A stretch of 61,449 nt of DNA from Aerophototrophica crusticola (GTDB lineage: Bacteria > Pseudomonadota > Alphaproteobacteria > Azospirillales > Azospirillaceae), in NCBI GenBank assembly GCA_001939945.1, contig MOEB01000019.1:1-61449 (forward strand). The letters run 5' to 3'. Below the pieces are notes generated by a model. It made no database searches and had not been told where the DNA came from. It was given only the letters and a program-made list of their open reading frames with translations. Both the position numbers and the translations under genes were made by a program. Position 1 is the stretch's first letter. Each line of letters opens with the position of its first letter. Below, piece by piece: positions 49,925 to 58,477 of the stretch.

Positions 49925-51805
49925 ATGCTCAAGCGTATCCTCATGGCGACGGCCGCGGCGGCCGTGGCCGGTCTCGCCGTCGGTGCGGCGGGGGCCCAGC
50001 AGCTCCGCTACAGCGGCGGTACGGTGTTCGGCGACAGCCTGTCCGACACGGACAATTTCGCCCGGTTCCTCAGCCCGGCCCTGCGGCCCGGCGCGCCCTA
50101 CGTGAACGGCCGCTTCTCCAACGGTCCCGTATGGCTGGAGACGTTCGGCAGCCTGCGCGGCATCACCATGGACAGCCGCGCCTTCGGCGGCGCCCGGGCC
50201 GTCACCCGGAACGATGCCACCGGCCTCGCCACCGACCTGACGCCGCAGGTGGACCGCTTCCTGGCGGGCGGCACCACCGTCGCCAGCGACCGGCTGGTGG
50301 CCATCTGGATCGGCGGCAACGACTATGTCGGCGTGCTCAGCGCCCCGACCCCGCCCAGCACGGCCCAGGTGCAGGCCACCATCGCCAACGTGGCCAACAC
50401 CGTCGCCACGCAGGCCGGCCGGCTCTATGCCGCCGGTGCCCGGAACTTCGTGCTGGTGGACCTGCCTCCCCTGGGCAACATCCCCCTGACCTCGGGCCTG
50501 CCCGCGGCTACCCGCGCCAGCGCCAACCAGGTGTCGGACCTGCACTCCCTCGCCCTGGCTGGCGTCGCCGCCGGCCTGCGGACCCAGGGCGCCAACGCCA
50601 TCCTGGTGGACGTGAACGGCCTGTTCCGTGACCTGTTGGCCCGGCCCAGCGCCTATGGCTTCACGAACACCACCATCCCCTGCTTCGCGCCGGTGGGCCC
50701 GGGCGGCTCGCTGGTGGCGACCGGCGCCTGCGCCACGGCGGCCGGCACCGCCGGGACGGTGTTCTTCGACGCGCTACACCCCACCACCACCGCCCACGCG
50801 TTGACCGCAGCCTTCGTGGACGGCACCCTGTCCGCGGCGTATGAGGCGCCGTCCGCCATCGCCACCACCACCCAGCTCGGCATCCGCCTGTTCGAGCAGG
50901 CGAACCAGGCCATCGCCGGCCGCATGTTCGGCGCCCGCGGCGGCCAGGCGGCCAGCCTGTCCGGCAGCCAGATGGGCCCGGACGGCCGCTTCGCGCTCTA
51001 CGCCTTCGGCTCCTATTTCAAGGGCGACGCGGAGCAGCGCGGCAACCAGTTCGGCTATGACTATGACGGCTACAATGGCGGCGTGGGCGTCGACTACGAG
51101 GTCGACCAGAACGTCGTCGCCGGCCTGGCCTTCGCCTATGGCAAGGGCAAGCTGGACACGGACGGCGACTATGCCGAGGTGGACGCCAAGTCCTACAGCG
51201 TGACCACCTACGTCACCGCCGCGGCGGGTGAGCTGTGGGGCGACGCCTTCATGGGCTACAGCTTCAACAAGTACGACATCGACCGCCAGACCCGCTTCGC
51301 CTTCGCCCCCACCGCCAGCGCGGAGCCGGACGGCGACAGCTACGGCGCCGGCCTGACCGTGGGCTACACCCCGTCCATGGGCGGCTTGGCCATCGGCCCG
51401 GTGGCCAGCCTGCGCTATGTGAACACCGAGGTGGACGGCTTCACCGAGCAAGGCAGCAACCTGCTGAATCTGAAGGTGGAGGATTTCGACGCCGAGTCCC
51501 TGAAGGGCAGCCTGGGCGTGTCCGCCACCGGCCGCTTCGGCAGCGGCGGCACGGCCATCGTCCCCACCGTCCATGTGGCCTATGAGCGGGAGTTCCTGAA
51601 CGACGACCGGAAGGTCTTCGGCACCCTGCCCAGCGGCCAGCCCGCCTTCGCCAACGCCACCTCACCGGCCCGCAACCAGGTGGTGGGCGGCATCGGCCTT
51701 GGCGTGAACACGGGCAGCATCGGCCTGTCCCTCGGCTGGGAAGGCCGCTTCGGCGGCAGCATCGACGACAACAGCTTCAGCGCCCGCGTCCGCGTCGGGT
51801 TCTGA
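49925..51805 (+). CDS. GDSL-esterase autotransporter
   Basis: A 626-residue type Va secreted protein: signal MLKRILMATAAAAVAGLAVG, cleaved near GAAGAQQ. The passenger is an SGNH/GDSL esterase with nucleophile S38 (VFGDSLSDT), GGND (block III, about 132-135) and the D282/H285 pair in DALHPT. The C-terminal about 270 residues form an autotransporter beta-barrel, ending in the aromatic signature SARVRVGF needed for BAM insertion. It is related to EstA/ApeE-type surface esterases. ATG at 49925 has an AGGA site directly upstream. Confidence 0.94.
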   Translation: MLKRILMATAAAAVAGLAVGAAGAQQLRYSGGTVFGDSLSDTDNFARFLSPALRPGAPYVNGRFSNGPVWLETFGSLRGITMDSRAFGGARAVTRNDATGLATDLTPQVDRFLAGGTTVASDRLVAIWIGGNDYVGVLSAPTPPSTAQVQATIANVANTVATQAGRLYAAGARNFVLVDLPPLGNIPLTSGLPAATRASANQVSDLHSLALAGVAAGLRTQGANAILVDVNGLFRDLLARPSAYGFTNTTIPCFAPVGPGGSLVATGACATAAGTAGTVFFDALHPTTTAHALTAAFVDGTLSAAYEAPSAIATTTQLGIRLFEQANQAIAGRMFGARGGQAASLSGSQMGPDGRFALYAFGSYFKGDAEQRGNQFGYDYDGYNGGVGVDYEVDQNVVAGLAFAYGKGKLDTDGDYAEVDAKSYSVTTYVTAAAGELWGDAFMGYSFNKYDIDRQTRFAFAPTASAEPDGDSYGAGLTVGYTPSMGGLAIGPVASLRYVNTEVDGFTEQGSNLLNLKVEDFDAESLKGSLGVSATGRFGSGGTAIVPTVHVAYEREFLNDDRKVFGTLPSGQPAFANATSPARNQVVGGIGLGVNTGSIGLSLGWEGRFGGSIDDNSFSARVRVGF

Positions 51806-51906
51806 GGACGGTCAGCGTTTGATGGCCGGGGCCGCGGGGGTATGTCCTCCGCGGCCCTTTCCTTTTCTGCTGTGTGGATGCGGTCGGAGGTGTGGCGGAA
51901 GGATAT

Positions 51907-52063
51907 GGGCACGGATGAACGCGGATCAGGGCGGATGGCCACGGATAAGATGATTTGCGCTATCGCGCGGATAAGCAGGCGGCGCAGCCAATCATCAACC
52001 AGGCACTGACTGTCCCCACGGCCATCCGCGTCAATCCGACAGGAATCCGCGTTTATCCGTGTC
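51907..52063. repeat. Large imperfect palindrome (CGGATGAACGCGGAT words)
   Basis: Arm 51907-51949 (GGGCACGGATGAACGCGGAT, then CAGGGCGGATGGCCACGGATAAG) has an inverted diverged counterpart at 52016-52063 (GGACACGGATAAACGCGGAT on the minus strand). Words CGGAT recur every 8-12 nt. It fills the gap between the convergent esterase and aminotransferase genes. The latter's TAA stop (52053-52055) lies inside the right arm. Confidence 0.75.
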
Positions 52064-53288
52064 CAAGTCTTTCCTCAACGCCGCCAAAACGGCTCGCAAG
52101 CATCTCCCCCAGCGCTGGCACCAGCCGGGCCATGGCTTCCTCCAGCAGGGTGGGGGAGCTGGCGAAGCACAGGCGCAGGCTGCCCTCCCCGCCGGGACCG
52201 AAGGCGCTGCCGGGGGCAAGGCCGACATTGGCGCGGTCCACCAGGCGGCGGGCGAAGTCCATGCTGTCCGTGACCCCCTCCAACCGCAGGAAGCCATAGA
52301 ACGCCCCCGGCGGCGGGGCGACGGTGACGCCGGGCACCTGGTTCAGGGCGCGGGTGATGATGTCGCGGCCCTGGCGGCAGCGGGCCAGCATGTCGGCCAG
52401 GAAGGGCTCCCCCTGTTCCACCGCCACCAGCCCGGCATACTGGATGAACTCCGCCGTGCCCGAGGTGTTGAGCTGCACCAGCTTCTCCAGCGCGTCGCCC
52501 AGGGCCGGCGGGGTGGTCAGCCAGCCCAGGCGCCAGCCGGTCATGCACCAGTTCTTGGAAAAGCTGTTGACGACGATGAGCTTGTCATCAGCCTCCGCCA
52601 GCTCCAGGAAGCTGGGGGCGACCGGCTGTTCATAGGTCAGGCGGGTATAAACCTCGTCCGCCACAAGCCAGACGTCGCGGCCCCGCACCAGGTCCCAGAC
52701 GGCGCGCAGGGTGGGCCGGTCCAGGGTCCAGCCCGTGGGGTTGCTGGGGGAGTTGACGAACACCGCCTTGGTCCGCGGCCCGATGGCGGCAGCCAGTTTC
52801 CCCAAGTCCAGGGCCCAGCCCTCCGGCGCCGGGTCCAGCGGCACCGGCACCACCACCCCGCCCATCAGCCGCACGGCGGACATGACGTTGGGCCAGACGG
52901 GGGTGACGACCACCACCTCGTCGCCCGGCCCCACCAGCGCCTGGACAGTGAGCATGATGCCCTGCATGCCCGAGCTGGTGATGGTGACCCGGTCCGCCAG
53001 CACCGGCGGGGCGCCGTTGGGGGTGGCGTGCAGCCGGGTCATGTAGGCGCCCAGCGCCTCCCGCAGCTCCGGCAGGCCGCGCTGCCAGGTGTAGAAGACC
53101 CGCCCGTCGCGGATGCCCCTGTCGCAGGCCTCGCGGATGAAGTCGGGGGTGGGGATGTCGCCCTCGCCCACCCACAGGGGGATCAGCCCCGGCCGGCCGC
53201 GGCCATACTGCACCATCTGGACGATGCGCGTCTCCTCCAGCCCGGCCACGACCGGGCGAAGGCCGGGGACATCATGGTAGACGGTCAT
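52053..53288 (-). CDS. Fold-type I PLP aminotransferase
   Basis: A 411-residue class I/II aminotransferase. The PLP lysine motif is VNSFSKNWCMTGWRLGW; NSPSNPTGW supplies the cofactor-binding Asn and VADEVYTRL the Asp/Tyr. The C-terminal Arg is in GSLRLCFASS. It belongs to the aspartate aminotransferase Ib-like group; substrate not assignable. The final residues GHG and stop come from the adjoining palindromic repeat. It lies downstream of the PBP gene (stop 53456) on the same strand. Confidence 0.92.
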   Translation of the reverse strand: MTVYHDVPGLRPVVAGLEETRIVQMVQYGRGRPGLIPLWVGEGDIPTPDFIREACDRGIRDGRVFYTWQRGLPELREALGAYMTRLHATPNGAPPVLADRVTITSSGMQGIMLTVQALVGPGDEVVVVTPVWPNVMSAVRLMGGVVVPVPLDPAPEGWALDLGKLAAAIGPRTKAVFVNSPSNPTGWTLDRPTLRAVWDLVRGRDVWLVADEVYTRLTYEQPVAPSFLELAEADDKLIVVNSFSKNWCMTGWRLGWLTTPPALGDALEKLVQLNTSGTAEFIQYAGLVAVEQGEPFLADMLARCRQGRDIITRALNQVPGVTVAPPPGAFYGFLRLEGVTDSMDFARRLVDRANVGLAPGSAFGPGGEGSLRLCFASSPTLLEEAMARLVPALGEMLASRFGGVEERLGHG

Positions 53289-53423
53289 GGGCGGGCGCGC
53301 TCCGGGTTGCGTGGGGCGTGACAGTAGCGGACCCTGGTGCCGGCTGCCACAGTCCCGGTGGGCCGCCGCCGCAGGTCGGTGCCGAGCGCAATGAGGCCCG
53401 ACACGATGTGGATGGAGAGTCTT

Positions 53424-53459
53424 GCCGTCGGGCTTCCGCTCCGCTCCAGCCCGACCTAC
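53424..53459. repeat. REP-like GTAGGTCGG repeat at the PBP stop codon
   Basis: On the minus strand GTAGGTCGGGCTGGAGCGG closes with GGAAGCCCGACGG. The TAG of the opening GTAGG is the stop codon of the penicillin-binding protein gene (53456-53458). Confidence 0.7.
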
Positions 53460-55507
53460 TCCCCCTTGAGGCTCCGGATGAGGTTGGCGATGGCGTCGTT
53501 GGATTCCTCCGGCGCCGCACCCTGGGCGGGGGCCTCCACCCCCTCCGGCGGCAGCTCCGCCACGGCGGGCGGGGCCGGGGGGGCCACGGTGGCGACGCGC
53601 GGGTGGCCGCCGGACAGGCCGGGCAGGGGCCGGGGCGGCAGGCCCCGGTGGGCGTCCTCCATGACGGACCGCCACAGCTTGGCCGGCAGGCCGCCGCCGG
53701 CCACCTTCTTCATGGGCGCGCCATCGTCGTTACCCAGCCAGACGCCGGCCACCAAATCGGCGGTGAAGCCCACGAACCAGGCGTCCTTGTAGTCTTGGGT
53801 GGTGCCCGTCTTGCCCGCGGCCATGCGGTCCAGCCGGGCCGCGGTACCGGTGCCATAGGCGATGGGCGCCAGCAGCATCTGGTTGATGGCCTCCACATCG
53901 GGCCCGGCCACGGCATGGCCGGCGCTGGAGCCGCGGCGCTGGTACAGCAGTTGCCCGTCCGTGTCCCTGATCTCCTGGATGGCATAGGGGATGACCGACC
54001 GACCGTCATTGGCCAGGGTGGCATAGGCGCCGGTCAGCTCCAGCAGCGTCACCTCGCTGGTGCCCAGCGCCAGGGAGAGGTCGCGGCGCATGGGCGTGGT
54101 CAGGCCCAGCCGCTTGGCCAGGCTGCGCGCCCGGTCCACGCCCACCTCCTCCAGCAGGCGGATGGTGGCGGTGTTCAGGGACCAGGCCAGCGCGTCGCGC
54201 AGGCTCACCTCGCCCCGGAACTTCAGGTCATAGTTGGCCGGGCGCCAGTTCTTCTTCTGGTACGGCGCGTCAACCACGGTGCTGGTGGGGGACCAGCCCG
54301 CCTCCAGCGCCGCCAGGTAGACGATGGGCTTGAAGGCGGAGCCGGGCTGGCGCAGGGCCTGCGTCGCGCGATTGAACTGGCTGTCGTCATAGTCCCGCCC
54401 GCCCATCAGCGCCTTCACCGCCCCGTCCGGCGTCATCACCACGGCGGCGGCCTGGGACACGCGCGACGCTTCCCCGCTGACCCGCAGCGTCTCGGCGATG
54501 TGGTGGGCGGTGGCCCGTTGGATGGCCGGGTCGAAGGTGGTGTAGACGATCAGGTCGCCATGGTCCGGCCCGACGAAGGCCGCCACCTGGTCCGCCACCC
54601 AGGCGGCGAAATAGCGCCCGTCCCCCTCCTGCCCCGGCTTGCGCTTGGGCACCCGGGGCACGGCCAGGGCGGCCTTGCGCTCGGCCTCGCCGATGTAACC
54701 CTGCTCCACCATCTCCGCCAGCACGACGGACGCCCGTTGCAGGGCCTTGTCCTCGCTGGCGGTGGGGGCATAGCGGGACGGGGCCTTCAGCAGGCCGACG
54801 ATGATCGCCGCCTCCCGCAGGTTCAGCTCGGTGGCGGGCTTGTCGAAATAGGTCCGCGCCGCCGCGTCCACCCCGAAGGTGCCGGCGCCCAGGTACACCC
54901 GGTTCAGGTAGGCGGTAAGGATCTCCTCCTTGCTGTACTTGCTCTCCAGCCACACGGCCAGGATCGCCTCCTGCGCCTTGCGCTTCATGGTCTGTTCCGG
55001 CGTCAGGAACAGGTTCTTCACCAGCTGCTGGGTGATGGTGGAGGCGCCCTGCACTGTCCGCCCCGCCTTCCAGTTGGCCAGGGCGGCGCGGGCGATGCCG
55101 ATGGGGTCGATGCCGAAATGGCTCCAGAACCGGCTGTCCTCCGTGGCCAGCAGGGCGTTGATCAGGTGCGGCGGCAGGTCCCGCGCCTGCACCGTGGCGC
55201 CCCGCAGGTCGCCGAAGCGGTGGAAGGGCGTGCCGTCGGCGGCCACCAGCGTCACGGCGGGCCGCCGCTCCAGTTGCACCGCCTGGTTCACGTCCGGCAG
55301 GTCGTGGGCGAAATAGGCCAGGACGAACAGCCCGGCCAGGCCCCCCCAGATCGCCACCAGGGCGGCGGACCGGCCAAGGAACCGCCACAGGCCGGACCGG
55401 TCCTTGCGGGCCTTGGGCTGCCGCGGCGGCTCCTTCCGCGGCGGGGGCGGCGGTGGGGGAGGGGGCGGTGCCGCGGGGCGGCGGGGCGGGGCGCGCAAGG
55501 TGCTCAC
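53456..55507 (-). CDS. PBP1A-type bifunctional peptidoglycan synthase
   Basis: A 683-residue class A penicillin-binding protein. Order: proline-rich cytoplasmic start, TM helix (AALVAIWGGLAGLFVLAYFA, about 48-67), glycosyltransferase GT51 domain with catalytic TEDSRFWSHFGID (E123) and GASTITQQLVKNLFL, then the transpeptidase with SAFK (S390, K393), SLN (S443-N445) and KTGTT (566-570). It polymerises and cross-links peptidoglycan. Length suits the short PBP1A/2D group. A GTG start at 55507 has GGAAG 4 nt upstream. The last codon runs into a repeat that provides the stop. Confidence 0.94.
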   Translation of the reverse strand: MSTLRAPPRRPAAPPPPPPPPPPRKEPPRQPKARKDRSGLWRFLGRSAALVAIWGGLAGLFVLAYFAHDLPDVNQAVQLERRPAVTLVAADGTPFHRFGDLRGATVQARDLPPHLINALLATEDSRFWSHFGIDPIGIARAALANWKAGRTVQGASTITQQLVKNLFLTPEQTMKRKAQEAILAVWLESKYSKEEILTAYLNRVYLGAGTFGVDAAARTYFDKPATELNLREAAIIVGLLKAPSRYAPTASEDKALQRASVVLAEMVEQGYIGEAERKAALAVPRVPKRKPGQEGDGRYFAAWVADQVAAFVGPDHGDLIVYTTFDPAIQRATAHHIAETLRVSGEASRVSQAAAVVMTPDGAVKALMGGRDYDDSQFNRATQALRQPGSAFKPIVYLAALEAGWSPTSTVVDAPYQKKNWRPANYDLKFRGEVSLRDALAWSLNTATIRLLEEVGVDRARSLAKRLGLTTPMRRDLSLALGTSEVTLLELTGAYATLANDGRSVIPYAIQEIRDTDGQLLYQRRGSSAGHAVAGPDVEAINQMLLAPIAYGTGTAARLDRMAAGKTGTTQDYKDAWFVGFTADLVAGVWLGNDDGAPMKKVAGGGLPAKLWRSVMEDAHRGLPPRPLPGLSGGHPRVATVAPPAPPAVAELPPEGVEAPAQGAAPEESNDAIANLIRSLKGE

Positions 55508-55647
55508 GGGCTTCCGGACGCTGGGTCGGCTTGATGGGACCGCGGAAGATGGGCGGCGAAAGCGGCCTTTTCACGGCGCCCCACCGAGCCGTGACCATAA
55601 CGGAGCGCACCGTTGCGGGAAAGCGACAGGGGTGGGGCCGCACCGTT

Positions 55648-55818
55648 CCCTCTCCCTGGGGAGAGGGTGGCCCGGCCGCCAGGCCGGGACGGGTGAGGGA
55701 GGTGGGCGTAGGGCGAAACGTGAACCCCGCCGTTTCGAGGAACCTGCCCCCCTCACCCGGCGCTACCGCGCCACCCCCGGATCAAGTCCGGGGCGGGCTC
55801 TCTCCCCAGGGACAGGGG
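55648..55818. repeat. Palindromic CTCTCCC/GGGAGAGG repeat overlapping a CDS end
   Basis: Left arm CCTCTCCCTGGGGAGAGGGT and GGGTGAGGG (55648-55702), right arm CCCCTCACCCGG ... CTCTCCCCAGGGACAGGGG (55747-55818), with an inner stem CGAAACG/CGTTTCG. The type is common between genes in alphaproteobacteria. The right arm encodes about the last 18 residues and the stop of the C26 hydrolase gene. Remnants lie at 56578-56610 and 59396-59420. Confidence 0.7.
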
Positions 55819-56509
55819 ACAAGACCCCTGCCGAAATCCCCCCCGACGCTGCCTGGACCAGGGCCTTGAACAGGCGCTGCTGGCCGGCGTCCAGGACCAG
55901 CAGCTCCGGATGCCACTGCACGCCCATCAGGAAGGGGCGCTCCGGCACCTCCACGGCCTGGACGATGCCCCACTGGTCCCGGGCGCTGACCTGCACACCC
56001 TGGCCCAGCTTGTCCACCGACTGGTGGTGCAGGGCGTTCACCATCACGTCCATGTGGCGCAGGATGGCGGCCAGCCGGCTGTTGGGCGTGATCTCCACCC
56101 GCTTGCGGGGCAGCACGGTGCGCAGCCGCGGCGCCTCCACATAGATCTGGTGGATGTCGGTGTAGAGGGTGCCGCCGCGGTGGATGTTGATCATCTGGCT
56201 GCCGCGGCAGATGCCCAGCACCGGCTTGCCCGTCTTCTCCGCCCAGTCCAGGGCGGCCAGCTCCAGCTCGTCCCGGTCGGGATCGATCTTGACCGTGGGT
56301 TCCACCTTGGCGCCGTAGCGGGTGGGCTCGATGTCGTCGCCGCCGCCCACCACCAGCCCGTCCAGGGCGGTGAAGTCCGGCACGTCGTCCGCCGTCAGCC
56401 GCACCGACCGGGCCCCGGCCCGACCCAGGGCCAGCCGGTTCATGGTCCAGGAGATGCGCCCGCCCCGGGCCGAGGTGGTGACGCCGATGAGGGGGGATTT
56501 GCGGGGCAT
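55763..56509 (-). CDS. Class-I glutamine amidotransferase-like gamma-glutamyl hydrolase (peptidase C26)
   Basis: A 248-residue protein of the C26 family (PuuD-like gamma-glutamyl-gamma-aminobutyrate hydrolase). The catalytic nucleophile C101 is in LGICRGSQMIN, and the His/Glu pair is QWHPE (H200, E202). IGVTTSARGGRISWTMNRLA and VGGGDDIEPTRYG give the oxyanion and substrate loops. It removes gamma-glutamyl groups from small molecules or peptides. It follows the amidoligase gene by 156 bp on the same strand, which suggests a shared pathway. The C-terminal PGERARPGLDPGVAR is repeat-derived. Confidence 0.88.
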   Translation of the reverse strand: MPRKSPLIGVTTSARGGRISWTMNRLALGRAGARSVRLTADDVPDFTALDGLVVGGGDDIEPTRYGAKVEPTVKIDPDRDELELAALDWAEKTGKPVLGICRGSQMINIHRGGTLYTDIHQIYVEAPRLRTVLPRKRVEITPNSRLAAILRHMDVMVNALHHQSVDKLGQGVQVSARDQWGIVQAVEVPERPFLMGVQWHPELLVLDAGQQRLFKALVQAASGGISAGVLSPVPGERARPGLDPGVAR

Positions 56510-56532
56510 CAGGGCCTGTATCCTTAACGCGG

Positions 56533-56548
56533 CTTTCGAATTCGAAAG
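56533..56548. promoter_or_regulatory. Perfect 16-bp palindrome upstream of the C26 hydrolase gene
   Basis: CTTTCGAATTCGAAAG, 24 bp upstream of the ATG and directly adjacent to a TTGCAA hexamer. The position suits an operator. No good -10 box at normal spacing is visible, so a promoter is not claimed. Confidence 0.35.
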
Positions 56549-56665
56549 TTGCAAGAACGGGTCTGCCGTCCTGGTCCGGCCGTCACTCCCCCCTCGCCCT
56601 GAGAGAGGGGACCGAACGGCCCCGTCCGGCCGCTTCCCGGGCCGTGGCGCCAACGTCGTCGGAGC

Positions 56666-57679
56666 CTAGACAGGGGGCAGCCACCGCCTGACCAGCCGCG
56701 GCCAGTCCTCCAGCACGCCCGACCGGCGGCAGTCCAGCCACAGGGCGCCCAGCTCGTCCAGGGCCCAGCGGTCGGTGGCCAGGCGTTCCACCTGAACCCA
56801 GCGGTTCCAATCCGGCAGGATGGACCAGCCGGGCGTGCCCACCCGGCTGTCGGGCAGGCGCCAGTGCCAGGTGGGGCGGGGCTTCACGTGGGGGTCGCTG
56901 GCCTTTCCGGTGGACATCTCCCCCGGCACCAGCAGGGTCAGCAGGGGCCAGAGGTCCAGCTCCCGGTTCCGGCTGGGGCTGTGGCGGACATAGTCGCGGG
57001 CCAACTCCGCCAGCCCCGGCCGGTAGGAAGGGCCCACCACCAGGGCCGCGTACTCCTCCGGGAAGCGCTGCACGAAGGGGGCGACCTGGCGGGCGGTGTC
57101 GATGTCCATCTCCTCCCGCAGCCAGGGGGACAGCAGCAGGTAGGCCTTGAGCACGTCCAGGATATGGTCGCCGTCGCGGCGGGCAACCTCCGGGTTGAAG
57201 TGCAGGCCGAAGGCATAGAAGAAGCGGGCATCGGTGCCCTTGGCCCCGGCCTGTTGCAGGGCGGTCGCCAGCGGGTCCAGCTCGGCAAGGTCGGCCAAGG
57301 CGACGGGCGGGCAGGCGACCTCATAGGGCAGGACGAAGCTGCCCACGTCGCCCACCGTGGCGCGCAGGCGCTGTTCCAACTTGTCCAGGGCCGTGGCCAC
57401 CTCGGCGCCCTTGGAATCCGGGTGGGCGGCCAGCATGTCCAGTTCCACCCGGAAGTCGCCCAGGCGGGTGTCCCTCACCCGTGCCCTGTGCTCATGCTCC
57501 ACCTCGACCCGGCCGCCATAGAGGGATTGGACGACCCTGGCGATGGCGGGGGGCTCCAGCCCGGCGAACTCCAGTTCCACGCCGCATTGGCGCGGGACGC
57601 CGTCCTCCCGGCAGGTCACCGGGGGGAGCAGGGGGCCGGGCAGCGCCTCGGAAGGGGTCAGAGACGGGTAAGTAGCCAA
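56666..57679 (-). CDS. Amidoligase family protein (glutamine-synthetase fold, Amidoligase_2)
   Basis: A 337-residue protein with the signature of the GS-like COOH-NH2 ligases: RQCGVELEFAGL with E35/E37 as metal ligands, YEVACPP (119-125) like the ELVSPP motif, and FYAFGLHFNPE (154-164) like the GLHVH motif. Such enzymes are predicted to join a carboxylate to an amine using ATP. A TTG start at 57679 is strongly supported by GGGAGG 7 nt upstream and overlaps the end of the alpha/beta hydrolase gene by 22 bp, so they are coupled. The C26 hydrolase gene follows. Substrate unknown. Confidence 0.85.
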   Translation of the reverse strand: MATYPSLTPSEALPGPLLPPVTCREDGVPRQCGVELEFAGLEPPAIARVVQSLYGGRVEVEHEHRARVRDTRLGDFRVELDMLAAHPDSKGAEVATALDKLEQRLRATVGDVGSFVLPYEVACPPVALADLAELDPLATALQQAGAKGTDARFFYAFGLHFNPEVARRDGDHILDVLKAYLLLSPWLREEMDIDTARQVAPFVQRFPEEYAALVVGPSYRPGLAELARDYVRHSPSRNRELDLWPLLTLLVPGEMSTGKASDPHVKPRPTWHWRLPDSRVGTPGWSILPDWNRWVQVERLATDRWALDELGALWLDCRRSGVLEDWPRLVRRWLPPV

Positions 57680-58305
57680 TCGCGGACCTCCCGGTGGACC
57701 CGGTCCGCCACCTCGTCCAGCAGGTGCCGGGCCCCGTTGAAGATGACCAACTGCTTCGGCTCCTTCGCCAGCCGGTTGACGTACTCGGTGCTCTCCACGG
57801 GCAGGACCTCGTCATCCGTCCCGTGCATCATCAGCATGGCGACGCGGGGGCCCAACCGGCTTGCCGGCTCGGCCCCGCGGCCCTGGGTGGCCAGCGTCAC
57901 CACCGCCCGGACCTGGGACAGCTTGGCCGCCGCCTGCACGGCCACCGCCCCGCCGAAGCTGTGCCCCACGATGCCAAGGCGGTTCACCCCCTTGGTCTCC
58001 AGGAAACGCGCGGCGGTCAGCAGGTCGAACAGGCACTCCTCCAACTCTCCCGGTTTGCGATAACGCACGCGGAGGCCCGCAAGGTCCTCACCGGCAAGCT
58101 CAAGCGCCAAACGGGCATAAAGGTCGCGTGCCGGGCTGTCCCAGCCGCCGCCAACCCCGCCCACCCAGATGACCCCCCGACCCTTGGATTCGGCCAGACG
58201 CTGCGGGGCGTAGAAACGGGACTTCACCTCGCCCCGGGCCGTGGACAGGGTCACGGCCTGGTAGCCGCCCATCAAGGTGCCGTCAGTTTGCGCGCGCGCA
58301 GGCAT
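57658..58305 (-). CDS. Alpha/beta hydrolase (dienelactone hydrolase-like)
   Basis: A 215-residue cytosolic hydrolase. The nucleophile elbow is GIVGHSFGGAVAV (S116), the acid MMHGTDDEVLP (D164/D165) and the histidine GARHLLDE (H194), a complete triad. VIWVGGVGGGWDSP provides the oxyanion region. It is the first gene of the minus-strand unit with the amidoligase and C26 hydrolase and could cleave an ester or amide in the same pathway. ATG at 58305 has GGAAAG 8 nt upstream; ATG 58272 is the alternative. A Ser-esterase role is inference. Confidence 0.83.
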   Translation of the reverse strand: MPARAQTDGTLMGGYQAVTLSTARGEVKSRFYAPQRLAESKGRGVIWVGGVGGGWDSPARDLYARLALELAGEDLAGLRVRYRKPGELEECLFDLLTAARFLETKGVNRLGIVGHSFGGAVAVQAAAKLSQVRAVVTLATQGRGAEPASRLGPRVAMLMMHGTDDEVLPVESTEYVNRLAKEPKQLVIFNGARHLLDEVADRVHREVRDWLLTRL

Positions 58306-58477
58306 TCGGTGCGCTTTCCGGTTGCGGAGCCGGGACCGTGCCCCCGCGGCAGGCCCCCGTTCGTCAACCGGTGTGGTGCGGACCGGTTCCGTTCTCCCGT
58401 GCCCCGCTTTTGCCCCCGGAACCGCCCCGGCCCCGCCCTGTTGGGAGGGCCGACACACCAGAAAGGTGGGAAACAAA

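Noticed and set aside
56500-56600. Possible degenerate tRNA or attachment site upstream of the C26 gene
   Set aside because: The minus-strand frame here gives a translation that resembles those produced by tRNA genes, but I could not fold a cloverleaf or find an acceptor stem.
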